From contig NZ_RBXO01000001.1 of the NCBI RefSeq assembly GCF_003634935.1, forward strand, positions 4,737,501 to 4,801,500: DNA of 64,000 nt, in the 5' to 3' direction. How positions within the stretch are numbered: the first letter of the stretch is position 1; every line of letters starts with the position of its first letter. The position numbers and the translations under genes are program-made. Source of the DNA: Saccharothrix australiensis (GTDB taxonomy: Bacteria; Actinomycetota; Actinomycetes; Mycobacteriales; Pseudonocardiaceae). Below are positions 33,229-42,377 of the stretch, in pieces. The notes beneath the pieces were generated by a model. That model was not told the origin of the DNA, ran no database searches, and was given only the letters and a program-made list of their open reading frames with translations.

Positions 33229-34395
33229 TCACCCCGTAGGCGGCCGGTCCAGGATGGACACCACCCGCGCGCGGGTGGTGTCCGCCGCCGGGACGCGCAG
33301 GTCGGGCGCACGGGCCGTGACGGTGCGGAACAGGTCGACGGGCACCCGGCACTGCTGGACCAGCAGGCCGTCGTCGACGCCCTCCTGCGCCAGCAGCTCG
33401 ACCGCCCTCGGCAGCAGGGACGGCTGCTCGATCGCGGCCACCAGGCCCGGTTCGCCGCGCCGCCAGCCGCGCGCGGAGATGGTCGCCATGGCGTTGCGGT
33501 AGGACACGTCGCCGAGCCGGCCCAGCCACCGGGCGCGGTAGAGCAGCGCCTGGATGCTCACGCCCCACCGCTCCTTCAGCCGCGCCAGCGACTGCCACAC
33601 CGCGCCGCCCATCGAGGCGGGCAGCAGGTCGCGGATCTCGTCGGCGGGCATCAGCAGCTCGGCCGCGAACCGGTGCGCCTGGTCCTCCACGACGCGGCTG
33701 CCCGGCTCGGCGTCGCCGTGCATGACGAGGTGGCCGAGCTCGTGCGCCACGTCGAACCGCTGCCGGTAGTAGTCGTGCTTGACCGGGTTGAGCACGACCA
33801 CCGGGCGCAGCGCGCTGTCGAACGAGTACGCGTCCACCGACGCCGCCTGCGGCGGGCTGAACACCACCAGCACGCCGTGGTTCTCCAGCAGCCGCACCAG
33901 GTGCCCGACCGGGCCGGGCCCGATGCCCCACCGCGCGCGGACCAGCCGCGCGGCGCGCTCGGGGCCGTCGCCGTCCGGGTCGTCCACCGCCACCGGCAGG
34001 CTCGGCACGTCCCGCTCGGGGAACTCGACGTGGCGTTCCAGGCTGGTGGCCACGTCGACCGCCACCTGCCCGTAGGCGAACGCCTGGTCGCGGGCGAGCT
34101 GGCTGGTGGAGCGCAGCGAGCGGAAGTGCGGCGTGGTGCTCAGGGCCGCCACGTCGTCGGCGCGCACCGCGAAGAAGCCGGGGTCGACCGACAGGCTCAG
34201 CGCCAGTCGCGCCACCGTCGCGGCGGTCGGGCGCTTCGCGCCGGACTCCCACGCGGCGACCGCGGTCGGGCTCTTGTCGACCCGGCCCGCGAGGTCGCTC
34301 TTGCGCAGCCCCGCGAGCTTCCTGGCCAGCGTCAGTCGGGATCCGTCGAACAGCGGGGCGACATCCGCCGCCCGCGCGGGCGTGCGTGGGTTCAC
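33229..34395 (-). CDS. XRE-HTH / ImmA-IrrE metallopeptidase protein
   Basis: 388 residues. An XRE HTH (LARKLAGLRKSDLAGRVDKS, TAVAAWESGAKRPTAATVAR) is fused to an ImmA/IrrE zinc peptidase domain with the HExxH motif in RFDVAHELGHLVMHGD and a downstream ligand region AHRFAAELLMPADEI. Such proteins sense stress or foreign DNA and cleave a repressor or act as antitoxin. GTG 34395 overlaps the stop of the upstream gene (GTGA), so it is co-expressed with the low-complexity protein that follows in the list. It could regulate or neutralise that partner. Confidence 0.9.
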   Translation of the reverse strand: MNPRTPARAADVAPLFDGSRLTLARKLAGLRKSDLAGRVDKSPTAVAAWESGAKRPTAATVARLALSLSVDPGFFAVRADDVAALSTTPHFRSLRSTSQLARDQAFAYGQVAVDVATSLERHVEFPERDVPSLPVAVDDPDGDGPERAARLVRARWGIGPGPVGHLVRLLENHGVLVVFSPPQAASVDAYSFDSALRPVVVLNPVKHDYYRQRFDVAHELGHLVMHGDAEPGSRVVEDQAHRFAAELLMPADEIRDLLPASMGGAVWQSLARLKERWGVSIQALLYRARWLGRLGDVSYRNAMATISARGWRRGEPGLVAAIEQPSLLPRAVELLAQEGVDDGLLVQQCRVPVDLFRTVTARAPDLRVPAADTTRARVVSILDRPPTG

Positions 34396-35426
34396 CGCTC
34401 ACCACTGGCGCGACCGGCACGGCCGTCCCGCTGCCCGCCACCCGACCGCCCGGCCCCGGACCGCACCGCCCCAGCCTGACCGGCCCCAGCCCGACCAGCC
34501 CTGGACTGACCAGCCCCAGCCTGCTCGACCCCAGCCTGCTCGACCGCGGACTGCCCCGCGCCGAACTGCCCGGCCCCGGACCGCACCGCCCGCGACCGCC
34601 CGCCGCCCGAGGCCCCGGCACCCGGCGCACCGCCGACCGCTCCCCCGGCCGCCGACGCGCCGCCGACCGCCCGCTCCGCACGCCCGCGCAGGCGCACCGG
34701 CGCGTCCGGCGCGGTGTCGGGCGCGACCGGCACCGCGCCGGGCGTGCGCCGGCTCGCGCCCGCGACCGGCATCCGCAGCACGTCCGCGCGCCACGCCCAC
34801 GCCGGACCGCCGCCAGCGTTCAGCCGCGCCCGCCCGATCACCAGCTCGGCCTGCCTGCTCACCGGGTCGAGGCTGTGCGCCACGACGAACGTGTCGAGGT
34901 CCAGGCTCCGCGCGCCGAGCGCGAACAGGCCGCCGACCTCCTCCTCGGCCAGGTGCTCGAACAGCGACGGCTGCGCGGGCTGCGGCTCGCGCTGGAGCGC
35001 CACCCGCTGCTTGGTGGTGCTGCGCCGCGCCCAGGCCAGCTCGTCCAGCTTGCCGAACTCGCCCGCCGCCAGCAGGAAGCGGCGGTCGCCGACGGCCCAG
35101 CCGGGGCTGTTGTTCAGGTTGGACCGCCGCACCACGCCGGGCGCGACGCGCGGCATCGTCTCGATGTCCCGCCCGGACAGCCGGGCGTACAGCTCGTCCA
35201 GCCCCGAGTGCTCCTCGGGCGCGGCGTAGCGCTCGCAGTGGAACACCCGGTCCAGCCGGTTGCGGAACAGCGTGAACCGGGTGTTCCCGAGCCAGGCGGC
35301 GTCGTGGCCGTCGGCCTCGGAGAAGTCCTCCAGCGCGCGGGTGGTCGCCGACAGGTACGCCCAGCGCAGGCCCGCGAGCACGCCGGCCGACCCGAAGTCC
35401 GCGAGGACCTCCTGCTGTTCCGTCAT
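34392..35426 (-). CDS. hypothetical partner of the XRE-ImmA protein, low-complexity tail
   Basis: 344 residues. The first ~225 form a globular domain of unknown family (GVLAGLRWAYLSATTRALED, LGNTRFTLFRNRLDRVFHC, NNSPGWAVGDRRFLLAAGEF). The last ~110 residues are Gly/Ala/Gln/Arg-rich repeats such as GAGQFGAGQSAVEQAGVEQA, encoded by imperfect tandem DNA repeats at about 34430-34680. The tail is probably disordered and may be a recent expansion. ATG 35426 is the start. The GTGA overlap with the XRE-ImmA gene suggests the pair works together, possibly as a toxin-antitoxin-like or stress module; no toxin family was recognised. Confidence 0.75.
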   Translation of the reverse strand: MTEQQEVLADFGSAGVLAGLRWAYLSATTRALEDFSEADGHDAAWLGNTRFTLFRNRLDRVFHCERYAAPEEHSGLDELYARLSGRDIETMPRVAPGVVRRSNLNNSPGWAVGDRRFLLAAGEFGKLDELAWARRSTTKQRVALQREPQPAQPSLFEHLAEEEVGGLFALGARSLDLDTFVVAHSLDPVSRQAELVIGRARLNAGGGPAWAWRADVLRMPVAGASRRTPGAVPVAPDTAPDAPVRLRGRAERAVGGASAAGGAVGGAPGAGASGGGRSRAVRSGAGQFGAGQSAVEQAGVEQAGAGQSRAGRAGAGQAGAVRSGAGRSGGGQRDGRAGRASGER

Positions 35427-35514
35427 GGTCGCGGAACCTACCGGAAACCAGCAAAAGGCGCGCGGAAATGAACCGGCTCGGCGTGTCGCGGCGGTGGCAC
35501 GCCACCGAGCGGCG

Positions 35515-37632
35515 TCAGGGCAGCTTCGGCCGGTCCCAGGCGCGGTGCAGCGCGATCTCGGACGCGAACGCCGCGCCGAAGTCGTCGCCCAGGTCGCCGG
35601 CCGCCGCCGCCGTGGTGACCACGCCGTGCTCGGCGACCACCGACGTCTCGTCGGTCGCGGCGACGCGCACGCCGCGCAGCCCCGCCGCGCCCAGCACGTC
35701 CACGCCGCCGCCGAACGCGGCGATCGCCTTGCCGTGCCGGAACGCCTCGTTCACGAACCGCGCGACCCGCCCGTCACCGGACAGGGCCCGCACCACGTCC
35801 GGGCCGCACGGCACGAGCACCGCGTCGAAGAAGCCGGACGCGACGGTGTTGATGCCCCGGTCGACGGGCACCTGCCCGCCGTCCGCGTCGGCCACCGCGC
35901 CGTCGACGGGCCCGATCAGCTCCACGACCGCGCCGCGCTCGCGCAGCGCGTCCGCCACCCGCCCCAGGCCGACCGCGTCCACGCCGTCCGCGACCAGGGC
36001 CGCGACCTTGCGCGTCGCGATGGAGTCGGTCGGCGCGAGGAGCTGGCTGAGCGCGGGCGAGCTGCGCCCGTGGTTGGGCGTCACCTCCTGCTCGGGCGGC
36101 GTCACGCCGATGCCCTGCGCGACCAGCCGGGCCAGGCCGTGGTCGACGGCGTTGAGCCGCTCGACCACCCGCTCGCGGACCCCGGTGTCGGCGCACTTGC
36201 CCAGCTCGAACCGGAACGCGTCCACGATGTGCTCGCGCTCCACCTCGGACATGCTGTTCCAGAACAGCGTGGCCTGGCTGTAGAAGTCCTGGAAGCTCGC
36301 CGCGCGCCGGCGGATCTTGTGGCCCTCGACCTTCTCCTGGTAGTGCTTGAACACCTCCGGGAAGTCGCCCGCGATCGCCGGGCAGCCGCCGCCGAGGGAG
36401 TTCTTGGTGTAGGCGGTGCGCCCGGCCGGGATCTGGGTCTGGTGGTAGCCGTCGCGGTTGTTGTTCGTCACCGGCGTGACCGGCCGGTTCACCGGGATCT
36501 GGGCGAAGTTCGGCCCGCCCAGCCGGATCAGCTGGGTGTCCAGGTAGGAGAAGTTGCGCGCCTGGAGCAGCGGGTCGTTGGTGAAGTCGATGCCGGGCAC
36601 GATGTTGGCGGTGTGGAAGGCCACCTGCTCGGTCTCGGCGAAGAAGTTCTGCGGGTTCCGGTCCAGCACCAGCCGGCCGACCGGCCGCACCGGCACCTGC
36701 TCCTCCGGGATGATCTTCGTCGCGTCCAGCAGGTCGAAGTCGAACGCGAACTCGTCGGACTCGGGAACCAGCTGCACGCCCAGCTCCCACTCCGGGTACT
36801 GGCCGGACTCGATGGCCTCCCACAGGTCGCGCCGGTTGAAGTCCGGGTCCGCGCCCGCGAGCTGCTGGCACTCCTCCCACAGCAGGGAGTGGGTGCCCAG
36901 CGCGGGCTTCCAGTGGAACTTCACGAACGTGCCCCGGCCGTCGGCGTTCACCAGCCGGAACGTGTGCACGCCGAATCCCTGCATCATCCGGTAGCTGCGC
37001 GGCAGCGCCCGGTCGGACATCAGCCACATCACCATGTGCAGCGACTCGGGCTGGAGCGACACGAAGTCCCAGAACGTGTCGTGCGCGGACTGGGCCTGCG
37101 GGATCTCGTTGTGCGGCTCGGGTTTCACCGCGTGCACGAAGTCCGGGAACTTGATGCCGTCCTGGATGAAGAACACCGGCATGTTGTTCGCGACCAGGTC
37201 GTAATTGCCCTGCTCGGTGTAGAACTTGGTGGCGAAACCGCGGACGTCGCGCACCGTGTCCGCCGAACCGCGCGACCCGGCGACGGTGGAGAACCGCACG
37301 AACACCGGCGTCCGCAGCGCCGGGTCGGTGAGGAACCGGGCGCAGGTGAACTCGGCGAGCGAGGTGTCGTACGCCTGGAAGAAGCCGTACGCACCGGCGC
37401 CGCGCGCGTGCACCACCCGCTCGGGGATGCGCTCGTGGTCGAACCTGGTGATCTTCTCGCGGGCGTGGAAGTCCTCCAGCAGGGTCGGCCCGCGCTCGCC
37501 GACGGTGAGGTAGTCGTCCGTGTGGTCGACCAGCACGCCCTGGTCGGTGGTCAGCCGCGTGCCCGCCGGGTCGACCCGGTAGGCGTCGAGCTGCTCCTGC
37601 TTGCGGTCGTGGGACAGGTCGTCGGAAGCCAA
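35515..37632 (-). CDS. katE: large-subunit (clade 2) catalase
   Basis: 705 residues, the size of clade 2 haem catalases, which destroy hydrogen peroxide. The catalase core shows distal His in [15 protein letters not shown], Asn in [17 protein letters not shown], and the haem-ligand Tyr region [18 protein letters not shown]. The C-terminal ~150 residues form the flavodoxin/PfpI-like domain of large catalases ([39 protein letters not shown]). The start is a rare TTG at 37632, chosen because GAGGAG lies seven bases upstream and [12 protein letters not shown] begins the conserved part. The longer frame to 37707 has no matching ribosome site. Transcribed alone. Confidence 0.93.
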   Translation of the reverse strand: MASDDLSHDRKQEQLDAYRVDPAGTRLTTDQGVLVDHTDDYLTVGERGPTLLEDFHAREKITRFDHERIPERVVHARGAGAYGFFQAYDTSLAEFTCARFLTDPALRTPVFVRFSTVAGSRGSADTVRDVRGFATKFYTEQGNYDLVANNMPVFFIQDGIKFPDFVHAVKPEPHNEIPQAQSAHDTFWDFVSLQPESLHMVMWLMSDRALPRSYRMMQGFGVHTFRLVNADGRGTFVKFHWKPALGTHSLLWEECQQLAGADPDFNRRDLWEAIESGQYPEWELGVQLVPESDEFAFDFDLLDATKIIPEEQVPVRPVGRLVLDRNPQNFFAETEQVAFHTANIVPGIDFTNDPLLQARNFSYLDTQLIRLGGPNFAQIPVNRPVTPVTNNNRDGYHQTQIPAGRTAYTKNSLGGGCPAIAGDFPEVFKHYQEKVEGHKIRRRAASFQDFYSQATLFWNSMSEVEREHIVDAFRFELGKCADTGVRERVVERLNAVDHGLARLVAQGIGVTPPEQEVTPNHGRSSPALSQLLAPTDSIATRKVAALVADGVDAVGLGRVADALRERGAVVELIGPVDGAVADADGGQVPVDRGINTVASGFFDAVLVPCGPDVVRALSGDGRVARFVNEAFRHGKAIAAFGGGVDVLGAAGLRGVRVAATDETSVVAEHGVVTTAAAAGDLGDDFGAAFASEIALHRAWDRPKLP

Positions 37633-37980
37633 GGCGGGACTCCTCGTCGAGATGGGGGGAACGACGTCCCCCTCGGCTACCCGTGCGCCGGCGCGGCGAA
37701 TCGGCACTCACCCGGTCAGGTCCGCCGGTGCGGTGATCGGCACACGAGTCGCCTGTGCCGCAACGGGTCCGCGCGCGTGCGCCGACGGGTGGCCGGGCGA
37801 CCGGCGGTCGCCGGGCGTGCGCCGCGCGGCCACCGACCGCGTGAGGCGGCCGTCACCGGGTGGGTGGCCCGGCGGTCGCCGGTTGCGCCGCGTGGTACCC
37901 ACCGGGCACGCGCCGCGCCCCGCGCGCCGGCCGATATCGTCCCCCCGACCCTGCACACCGCATCGGGAGGGGGGCGTCCG
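37633..37980. other. 348-bp divergent region between catalase and ECF sigma genes
   Basis: Gene-free and extremely GC-rich. It contains imperfect direct repeats built on GGCGGTCGCCGG and GCGCCGCG (about 37790-37900) of no recognised function. It should hold the divergent promoters, but no clear hexamers stand out. Confidence 0.5.
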
Positions 37981-39675
37981 GTGATCGGGCAGCCCGACGA
38001 GCACGAGGTCGAACGGTGGCTGACCGCCGACCCGGCCGCGCTGCGCCACGACCTCGACCGGGCGCTCCGACCGGAGGTCGGCCCGCACCCGTCCCCGCCG
38101 CCCTCCGACGTCGAGCTGGTCGAAGCGGTGCGCGGCGGCGCGGTCCAGGCGTACGGGCGGTTGTACGAGCGCCACGTGCGCGCCGCGCGCAACCTCGCCC
38201 GGAGCCTGGTCCGCTCCGAGGCCGAGGCGGACGACCTGGTCTCGGAGGCGTTCGCCAAGGTGCTCGGCACGCTGCGGTCGGGCGGCGGCCCGGAGTCGGC
38301 GTTCCGCCCCTACCTGCTCACCGCGCTGCGGCACGCCGCCTACGACCGGGCGCGGCGGGACCGCAGGCTGCGGCTGGCCGACGACGTGGCGGCCGTCCCG
38401 GAGGTCGAGCGGACCACCAGCGTGCCGTTCCAGGACCCGGCGCTGGCGATGCTGGAGCGCTCGCTCGCGTCGCGGGCGTTCGCCAGCCTGCCCGAGCGCT
38501 GGCAGGCCGTGCTGTGGCACACCGAGATCGAGGGCCAGTCGCCCGCCGAGGTCGCACCGCGGCTGGGGCTGACCACCAACGGTGTGTCGGCGTTGGCGCA
38601 CCGGGCCCGCGAGGGCCTGCGGAAGGCGTACCTCCAGGCGCACCTGGCGCGCAGCCCCTCCGGCCGCTGCCGGGCCACCGTCGCGAAGCTGGGCGCGTGG
38701 ACGCGCCGCGGCCTCGCCCGGCGGGAGACCACGCAGGTCGAGGCGCACCTGGACCGGTGCGACGACTGCCGCGCGCTGGCCGACGAGCTGGCCGACGTCA
38801 ACGGGACGCTGCGCGCGTTCGTCGCGCCGCTGGTGCTGGGTCCGGGCGCGGCGGGCTACCTGGCGGCGACCGCGGGCCCGGCGAAGGCGGGCGTCGCCGC
38901 GGCGACCGGCGCGGGCGCGGCGGCCCACTCGGCCACGTCGACGGCGCAGTGGCTCGGCGCGGCGGCCTCCGCGACGGCGGTGGTGCTGGCGACCACCCTG
39001 GGCGTCGGGCCCGGTCCCGAGCCGGTCCGGCCGCCGGCCGCCGCGCCGACGCCCGCCTCGCCGCACCCGACGACCGGGCCGGGCGCGGCGACGACCACCG
39101 CGCCCGCCGCGTCGACCGCCGCCACCCCGGGCGCCGCGGCGTCCACCACCGCGACCGCGCCCACCGGCACGTCCGGCACGACCGACGCGCCCGGCGCGCC
39201 CGGCGCGCCCGGCGCGTCGGAGCGTCAGCCGCCCGGCACTTCCGCCGCGCCACCTTCGGCGGCCGAACCGCTCGCGCCGGTCGTGCCCGCCGGTTTCGCG
39301 CTGCCCACCGGCGGGCCGCCTACCGAGTTCCCCGTGACGCTGCGCAACACCGGCTCCGGCGGCGCGCCGGCGCCGACGCTGGTGCTGGCGCTGCCCGACG
39401 GGGTGCGGGTGGTCGGTCCCGGCGGCAACCTGGTGGCCGGGCCGCTGGTGCGGTTCGACGGCGCGGCCGACCGCCGGGTCGGGTGCCCGGCCGGCCAGGG
39501 CTCCGTCACCTGCGCGGCCGACCAGGGCCTCGCCGCCGGCGCGTCGGTGACGTTCGTGTTCCGCCTGCTCGCCGGCCCGAAGGCGGTCGGCGGCACGATC
39601 AGCGGCACGGTCACGGCGGGCGCGCTCCCGGCGACGCGGATCACGGTGCCGGTCACGATCACCCCGAAGAAGTGA
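37981..39675 (+). CDS. ECF sigma factor fused to anti-sigma zinc finger and exported C-terminal domain
   Basis: 564 residues. Sigma region 2 is near 60-125 (RLYERHVRAARNLARSLVRS, EADDLVSEAFAKVLGTLRSG) and region 4 near 160-220 (PERWQAVLWHTEIEGQSPAE, APRLGLTTNGVSALAHRARE). A zf-HC2-like motif follows (HLDRCDDC), then a membrane-spanning segment near residues 310-340, a Thr/Pro/Ala-rich stalk and a C-terminal beta-sandwich of DUF11-like type (LRNTGSGGAPAPTLVLALPD, ASVTFVFRLLAGPKAVGGTI). One chain thus combines sigma factor, anti-sigma element and outside sensor. GTG 37981 follows GGAGGGGGG. Release presumably needs proteolysis. The upstream open frame in this register belongs to other genes' shadows. 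Confidence 0.9.
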   Translation: MIGQPDEHEVERWLTADPAALRHDLDRALRPEVGPHPSPPPSDVELVEAVRGGAVQAYGRLYERHVRAARNLARSLVRSEAEADDLVSEAFAKVLGTLRSGGGPESAFRPYLLTALRHAAYDRARRDRRLRLADDVAAVPEVERTTSVPFQDPALAMLERSLASRAFASLPERWQAVLWHTEIEGQSPAEVAPRLGLTTNGVSALAHRAREGLRKAYLQAHLARSPSGRCRATVAKLGAWTRRGLARRETTQVEAHLDRCDDCRALADELADVNGTLRAFVAPLVLGPGAAGYLAATAGPAKAGVAAATGAGAAAHSATSTAQWLGAAASATAVVLATTLGVGPGPEPVRPPAAAPTPASPHPTTGPGAATTTAPAASTAATPGAAASTTATAPTGTSGTTDAPGAPGAPGASERQPPGTSAAPPSAAEPLAPVVPAGFALPTGGPPTEFPVTLRNTGSGGAPAPTLVLALPDGVRVVGPGGNLVAGPLVRFDGAADRRVGCPAGQGSVTCAADQGLAAGASVTFVFRLLAGPKAVGGTISGTVTAGALPATRITVPVTITPKK

Positions 39676-39839
39676 GCCACGTTCAGGGGACTTCTCCGCA
39701 GATATCGGGACGGGCTGTCGCCCGTACGCCGACGCTGCGTCACGCAACGGGGTGACCGGCACGACCCCCGTTACCGGACCGGGGGAAAACCGCGGTCGTT
39801 CGGAGTGCGCGCCTTGTGGGCGCGACCGGCGCGGGGCGA

Positions 39840-41291
39840 ATGTTGCGTATGGAATTGGATGCGTTGGCACTGCTCAGGGAAGGGTTGCCGGACAGTTCCG
39901 CGCCGCGTCGGCGGATCGTCGTCGTGGGCGCGGGAATGGCCGGCCTGACCGCCGGTCTGCTGTTGAAGGAAGCCGGCCACGACGTCACCATCCTGGAAGG
40001 CCAGAACCGGCTGGGCGGGCGGATCCTCACGCACCGCGGGTTCGCCGGCGACATGTACGGCGAGTTCGGCGCGATGCGCTTCCCGCAACAGCACCCGCTG
40101 GTCTCGTGGCTCATCGAGGACAAGTTCGGGCTGGCCACCCAACCGTTCCCGATGTACGACGAGGACACGTTCGTCTACCTCCAGGGAAAAGGGGTGCGCC
40201 GCCGCGATTTCCGGGGCGAGGAGTTCACCTTCGACCTGTCGCCCGCCGAAGCCGACAAAGCGCCGCACGAACTGCTCCGGCACACCGTCCAGCCGCTCGT
40301 CGACGTCATGGAGCAGGAGGACGAGGACAAGGCGTGGCACCGCCTGCTCCACGAGTACGACAAGTACACGCTGCTGGGCTACCTGAAGGAGCGGGGGCTC
40401 GGCGACGGCGCGCTGGCGATGCTGGGCCCGCTGTTCAACCTGGAGGGCCGCTACCACTTCTCGCTGGTCGAGTGGTTCTCGCACTACTACGAGGACGTGT
40501 TCGGCCAACTGGTGTACATCGAGGACGGCGCGGACTCGCTGCCCAGGGCGTTCGAGCCGTACCTGATGGACGACATCCGGCTGGGCGCGCTCGTGCACGC
40601 GGTCGACCAGTCGGACACCGAGGTCCGGGTGCACTTCCGGGCGGGCCGCCGGTCGCACGAGGTCGTCGCCGACGAGTGCCTGGTGACGGTGCCGTTCGCG
40701 AGCCTGCGGCACATGGAGGTCCAGGGCCTCGACCCGGACAAGTGGTACGCGATCCGCAACACCTACTACGGGCGCGCGCACAAGCTGTTCATGCAGTTCA
40801 GCGAGCGGTGGTGGGAGAGCGCGTACGGCATCACGCACGGGCTGACGGTCACCGACCTGGCGATCCGCAACATCGTCTACCCGCCGGCCGGCCAGGACAC
40901 CCGGTTCCGCAAGGGGGTGATGATCGCGTCCTACTGCTGGGAGCAGGACAGCATGCCGTACACGCCGCTGGCCGGCGACGAGTGCGTGGCCCAGGCGCTG
41001 GAGGACCTGACCAAGATCCACCCGGAGGCGCGGGACACCTTCGAGTTCGGCGTCTACAAGGACTGGGCGCTCGACTGGTTCGCCTGCGGCATCGGGCCGC
41101 TGTTCCGGGCGTACGAGATGAGCGAGGCGTCCTATGACGACGTCATCCGACCGGTGAACCGGGTGTGGTTCGCCAACGACGCGTGCGACCGCCGCCACCG
41201 GCGGTGGGTGGAGGGCGCGTTGAAGGCGGCCGTCAAGAACGCCTACGCCATCCACACCGGCATGCGCGACGAGATGCCGTGGCGGGACTGA
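39840..41291 (+). CDS. flavin monoamine / L-amino acid oxidase
   Basis: 483 residues. The FAD-binding Rossmann motif is RIVVVGAGMAGLTAGLLLKE, followed by the GG-motif region LEGQNRLGGRILTHRGFAGD and YGEFGAMRFP. The C-terminal FAD contact includes NRVWFANDACDRRHRRWVEG. The family oxidatively deaminates amines or L-amino acids, giving hydrogen peroxide, notable with a catalase gene 2 kb away. Starts ATG 39840 and 39849 are both possible, and GTG 39816 would add eight residues; no strong ribosome site decides. It is convergent with the SDR gene, with a very strong hairpin between. Confidence 0.88.
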   Translation: MLRMELDALALLREGLPDSSAPRRRIVVVGAGMAGLTAGLLLKEAGHDVTILEGQNRLGGRILTHRGFAGDMYGEFGAMRFPQQHPLVSWLIEDKFGLATQPFPMYDEDTFVYLQGKGVRRRDFRGEEFTFDLSPAEADKAPHELLRHTVQPLVDVMEQEDEDKAWHRLLHEYDKYTLLGYLKERGLGDGALAMLGPLFNLEGRYHFSLVEWFSHYYEDVFGQLVYIEDGADSLPRAFEPYLMDDIRLGALVHAVDQSDTEVRVHFRAGRRSHEVVADECLVTVPFASLRHMEVQGLDPDKWYAIRNTYYGRAHKLFMQFSERWWESAYGITHGLTVTDLAIRNIVYPPAGQDTRFRKGVMIASYCWEQDSMPYTPLAGDECVAQALEDLTKIHPEARDTFEFGVYKDWALDWFACGIGPLFRAYEMSEASYDDVIRPVNRVWFANDACDRRHRRWVEGALKAAVKNAYAIHTGMRDEMPWRD

Positions 41292-41332
41292 GCGCCGGCG
41301 ACGTGGTCGGGTCGCGGGCGGTCGACGCGACC

Positions 41333-41390
41333 ACCGGCGCCGGTCGGCGATGACGGTGCGCACCCACCGTCATCGCCGGCCGGCGCCGGC
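41333..41390. terminator. very long bidirectional hairpin between convergent genes
   Basis: Arms 41333-41358 and 41365-41390 pair over ~26 bases with one T-G wobble around a 6-base CGCACC loop. It lies 41 bases after the amine oxidase stop and 33 bases before the SDR stop on the other strand, so it can end both transcripts. Confidence 0.8.
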
Positions 41391-41423
41391 CCTGCCCGTC
41401 CACCGTGGACCGACCGCCCGCGG

Positions 41424-42230
41424 TCAGCTCATCACGAACCCGCCGTTGGGGCTCAACGTCTGCCCGGTCACGTAGGTGCCGTCCGGACCGACCAGGAACG
41501 CCACCGCCGACGCGATCTCCGCCGGCAGGCCGAACCGGCCCAACGAGATCTGCCGCTCCAAGTCGCGCCGCACGACCGGCGCCATCACGTCGCCCAGCGG
41601 CGTGTCGATGTAACCGGGCGCCACGCAGTTCACCCGGATTCCACGCGGCGCGACGTCGCGGGCCACCGCCCTGGTGAAGCCCTCGATGCCGGCCTTGGCC
41701 GCCGAGTAGTGCGGGATGTGCGCGCAGCCGGTCAGGCCGCAGATGGAGGACACGTTCACGATCACGCCGCCGCGCTCCATGTGGCGCAGCGCGGCGCGGG
41801 TGCCGTAGAAGGTGCCGTCCAGGTGGACGCCGAGCATCCGGTGCCACGCGTCGTCGCTGATGTTCACCGTCGCGTCCAGCATCGTCTCCGGCGCGCCGGA
41901 CTCCGCCTCCGCGAGCCGCGCCGCGAGCCGCCCGAACGCGTCGTCGGCCTCCTGCCCGCCGCGGATGCCCGCGTTGTTGACCAGGATGTCGAGCCGGCCG
42001 TAGGTCTCGACGACCGTCCGCACCGCCTCGTCGACCTGCGCGGAGTCGGCGACGTCCGCGACCACCGCCATGCCGCGCGTCAGCAGGCCCGCGGTCAGCT
42101 CGGCCCCGGTCGAGTCCACGTCCAGCGCAGCCACCCGCGCGCCCTCGGCGTCCAACCGGCGGGCGACCGCTTCGCCGATGCCCGAACCGGCGCCGGTCAC
42201 CAGCGCCACTTTCCCCTCGATGCTGCCCAT
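41424..42230 (-). CDS. short-chain dehydrogenase/reductase
   Basis: 268 residues, classical SDR: cofactor motif ALVTGAGSGIGEAVARRLDA, LDVDSTG after strand 2 (Asp favouring NAD), NNAG in DILVNNAGIRGG, catalytic Ser in NVSSICG and Y-x3-K in PHYSAAKAGIEGF, and the GGFVM C-terminus. An insertion of about 25 residues (residues ~105-135) lengthens the helix after NNAG. ATG 42230. Divergent from a ribose-type ABC transporter operon across 147 bases, so it may oxidise the sugar or polyol imported by that transporter. The much longer frame upstream of 42230 is a shadow of the transporter genes. Confidence 0.92.
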   Translation of the reverse strand: MGSIEGKVALVTGAGSGIGEAVARRLDAEGARVAALDVDSTGAELTAGLLTRGMAVVADVADSAQVDEAVRTVVETYGRLDILVNNAGIRGGQEADDAFGRLAARLAEAESGAPETMLDATVNISDDAWHRMLGVHLDGTFYGTRAALRHMERGGVIVNVSSICGLTGCAHIPHYSAAKAGIEGFTRAVARDVAPRGIRVNCVAPGYIDTPLGDVMAPVVRRDLERQISLGRFGLPAEIASAVAFLVGPDGTYVTGQTLSPNGGFVMS

Positions 42231-42377
42231 GTGGGCAGACGCTAGTGAGGTGCTGTCGGTTCGCTGTGCGCTCTGCCACAGTCGGTGCGCTGGGTGACAA
42301 CGGCTGTTCGCCATCGGGCAAGCGTTCACCTGCCCGTCATCGCACCCTGGTGGCCGTACAGGGCGGACGGAGGCGGC

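Noticed and set aside
35260-37980. Upstream extension of the ECF sigma gene to a 1471-residue protein
   Set aside because: The added part is antisense to catalase and low in coding character; GTG 37981 has a strong GGAGGGG site and is followed directly by normal sigma sequence.
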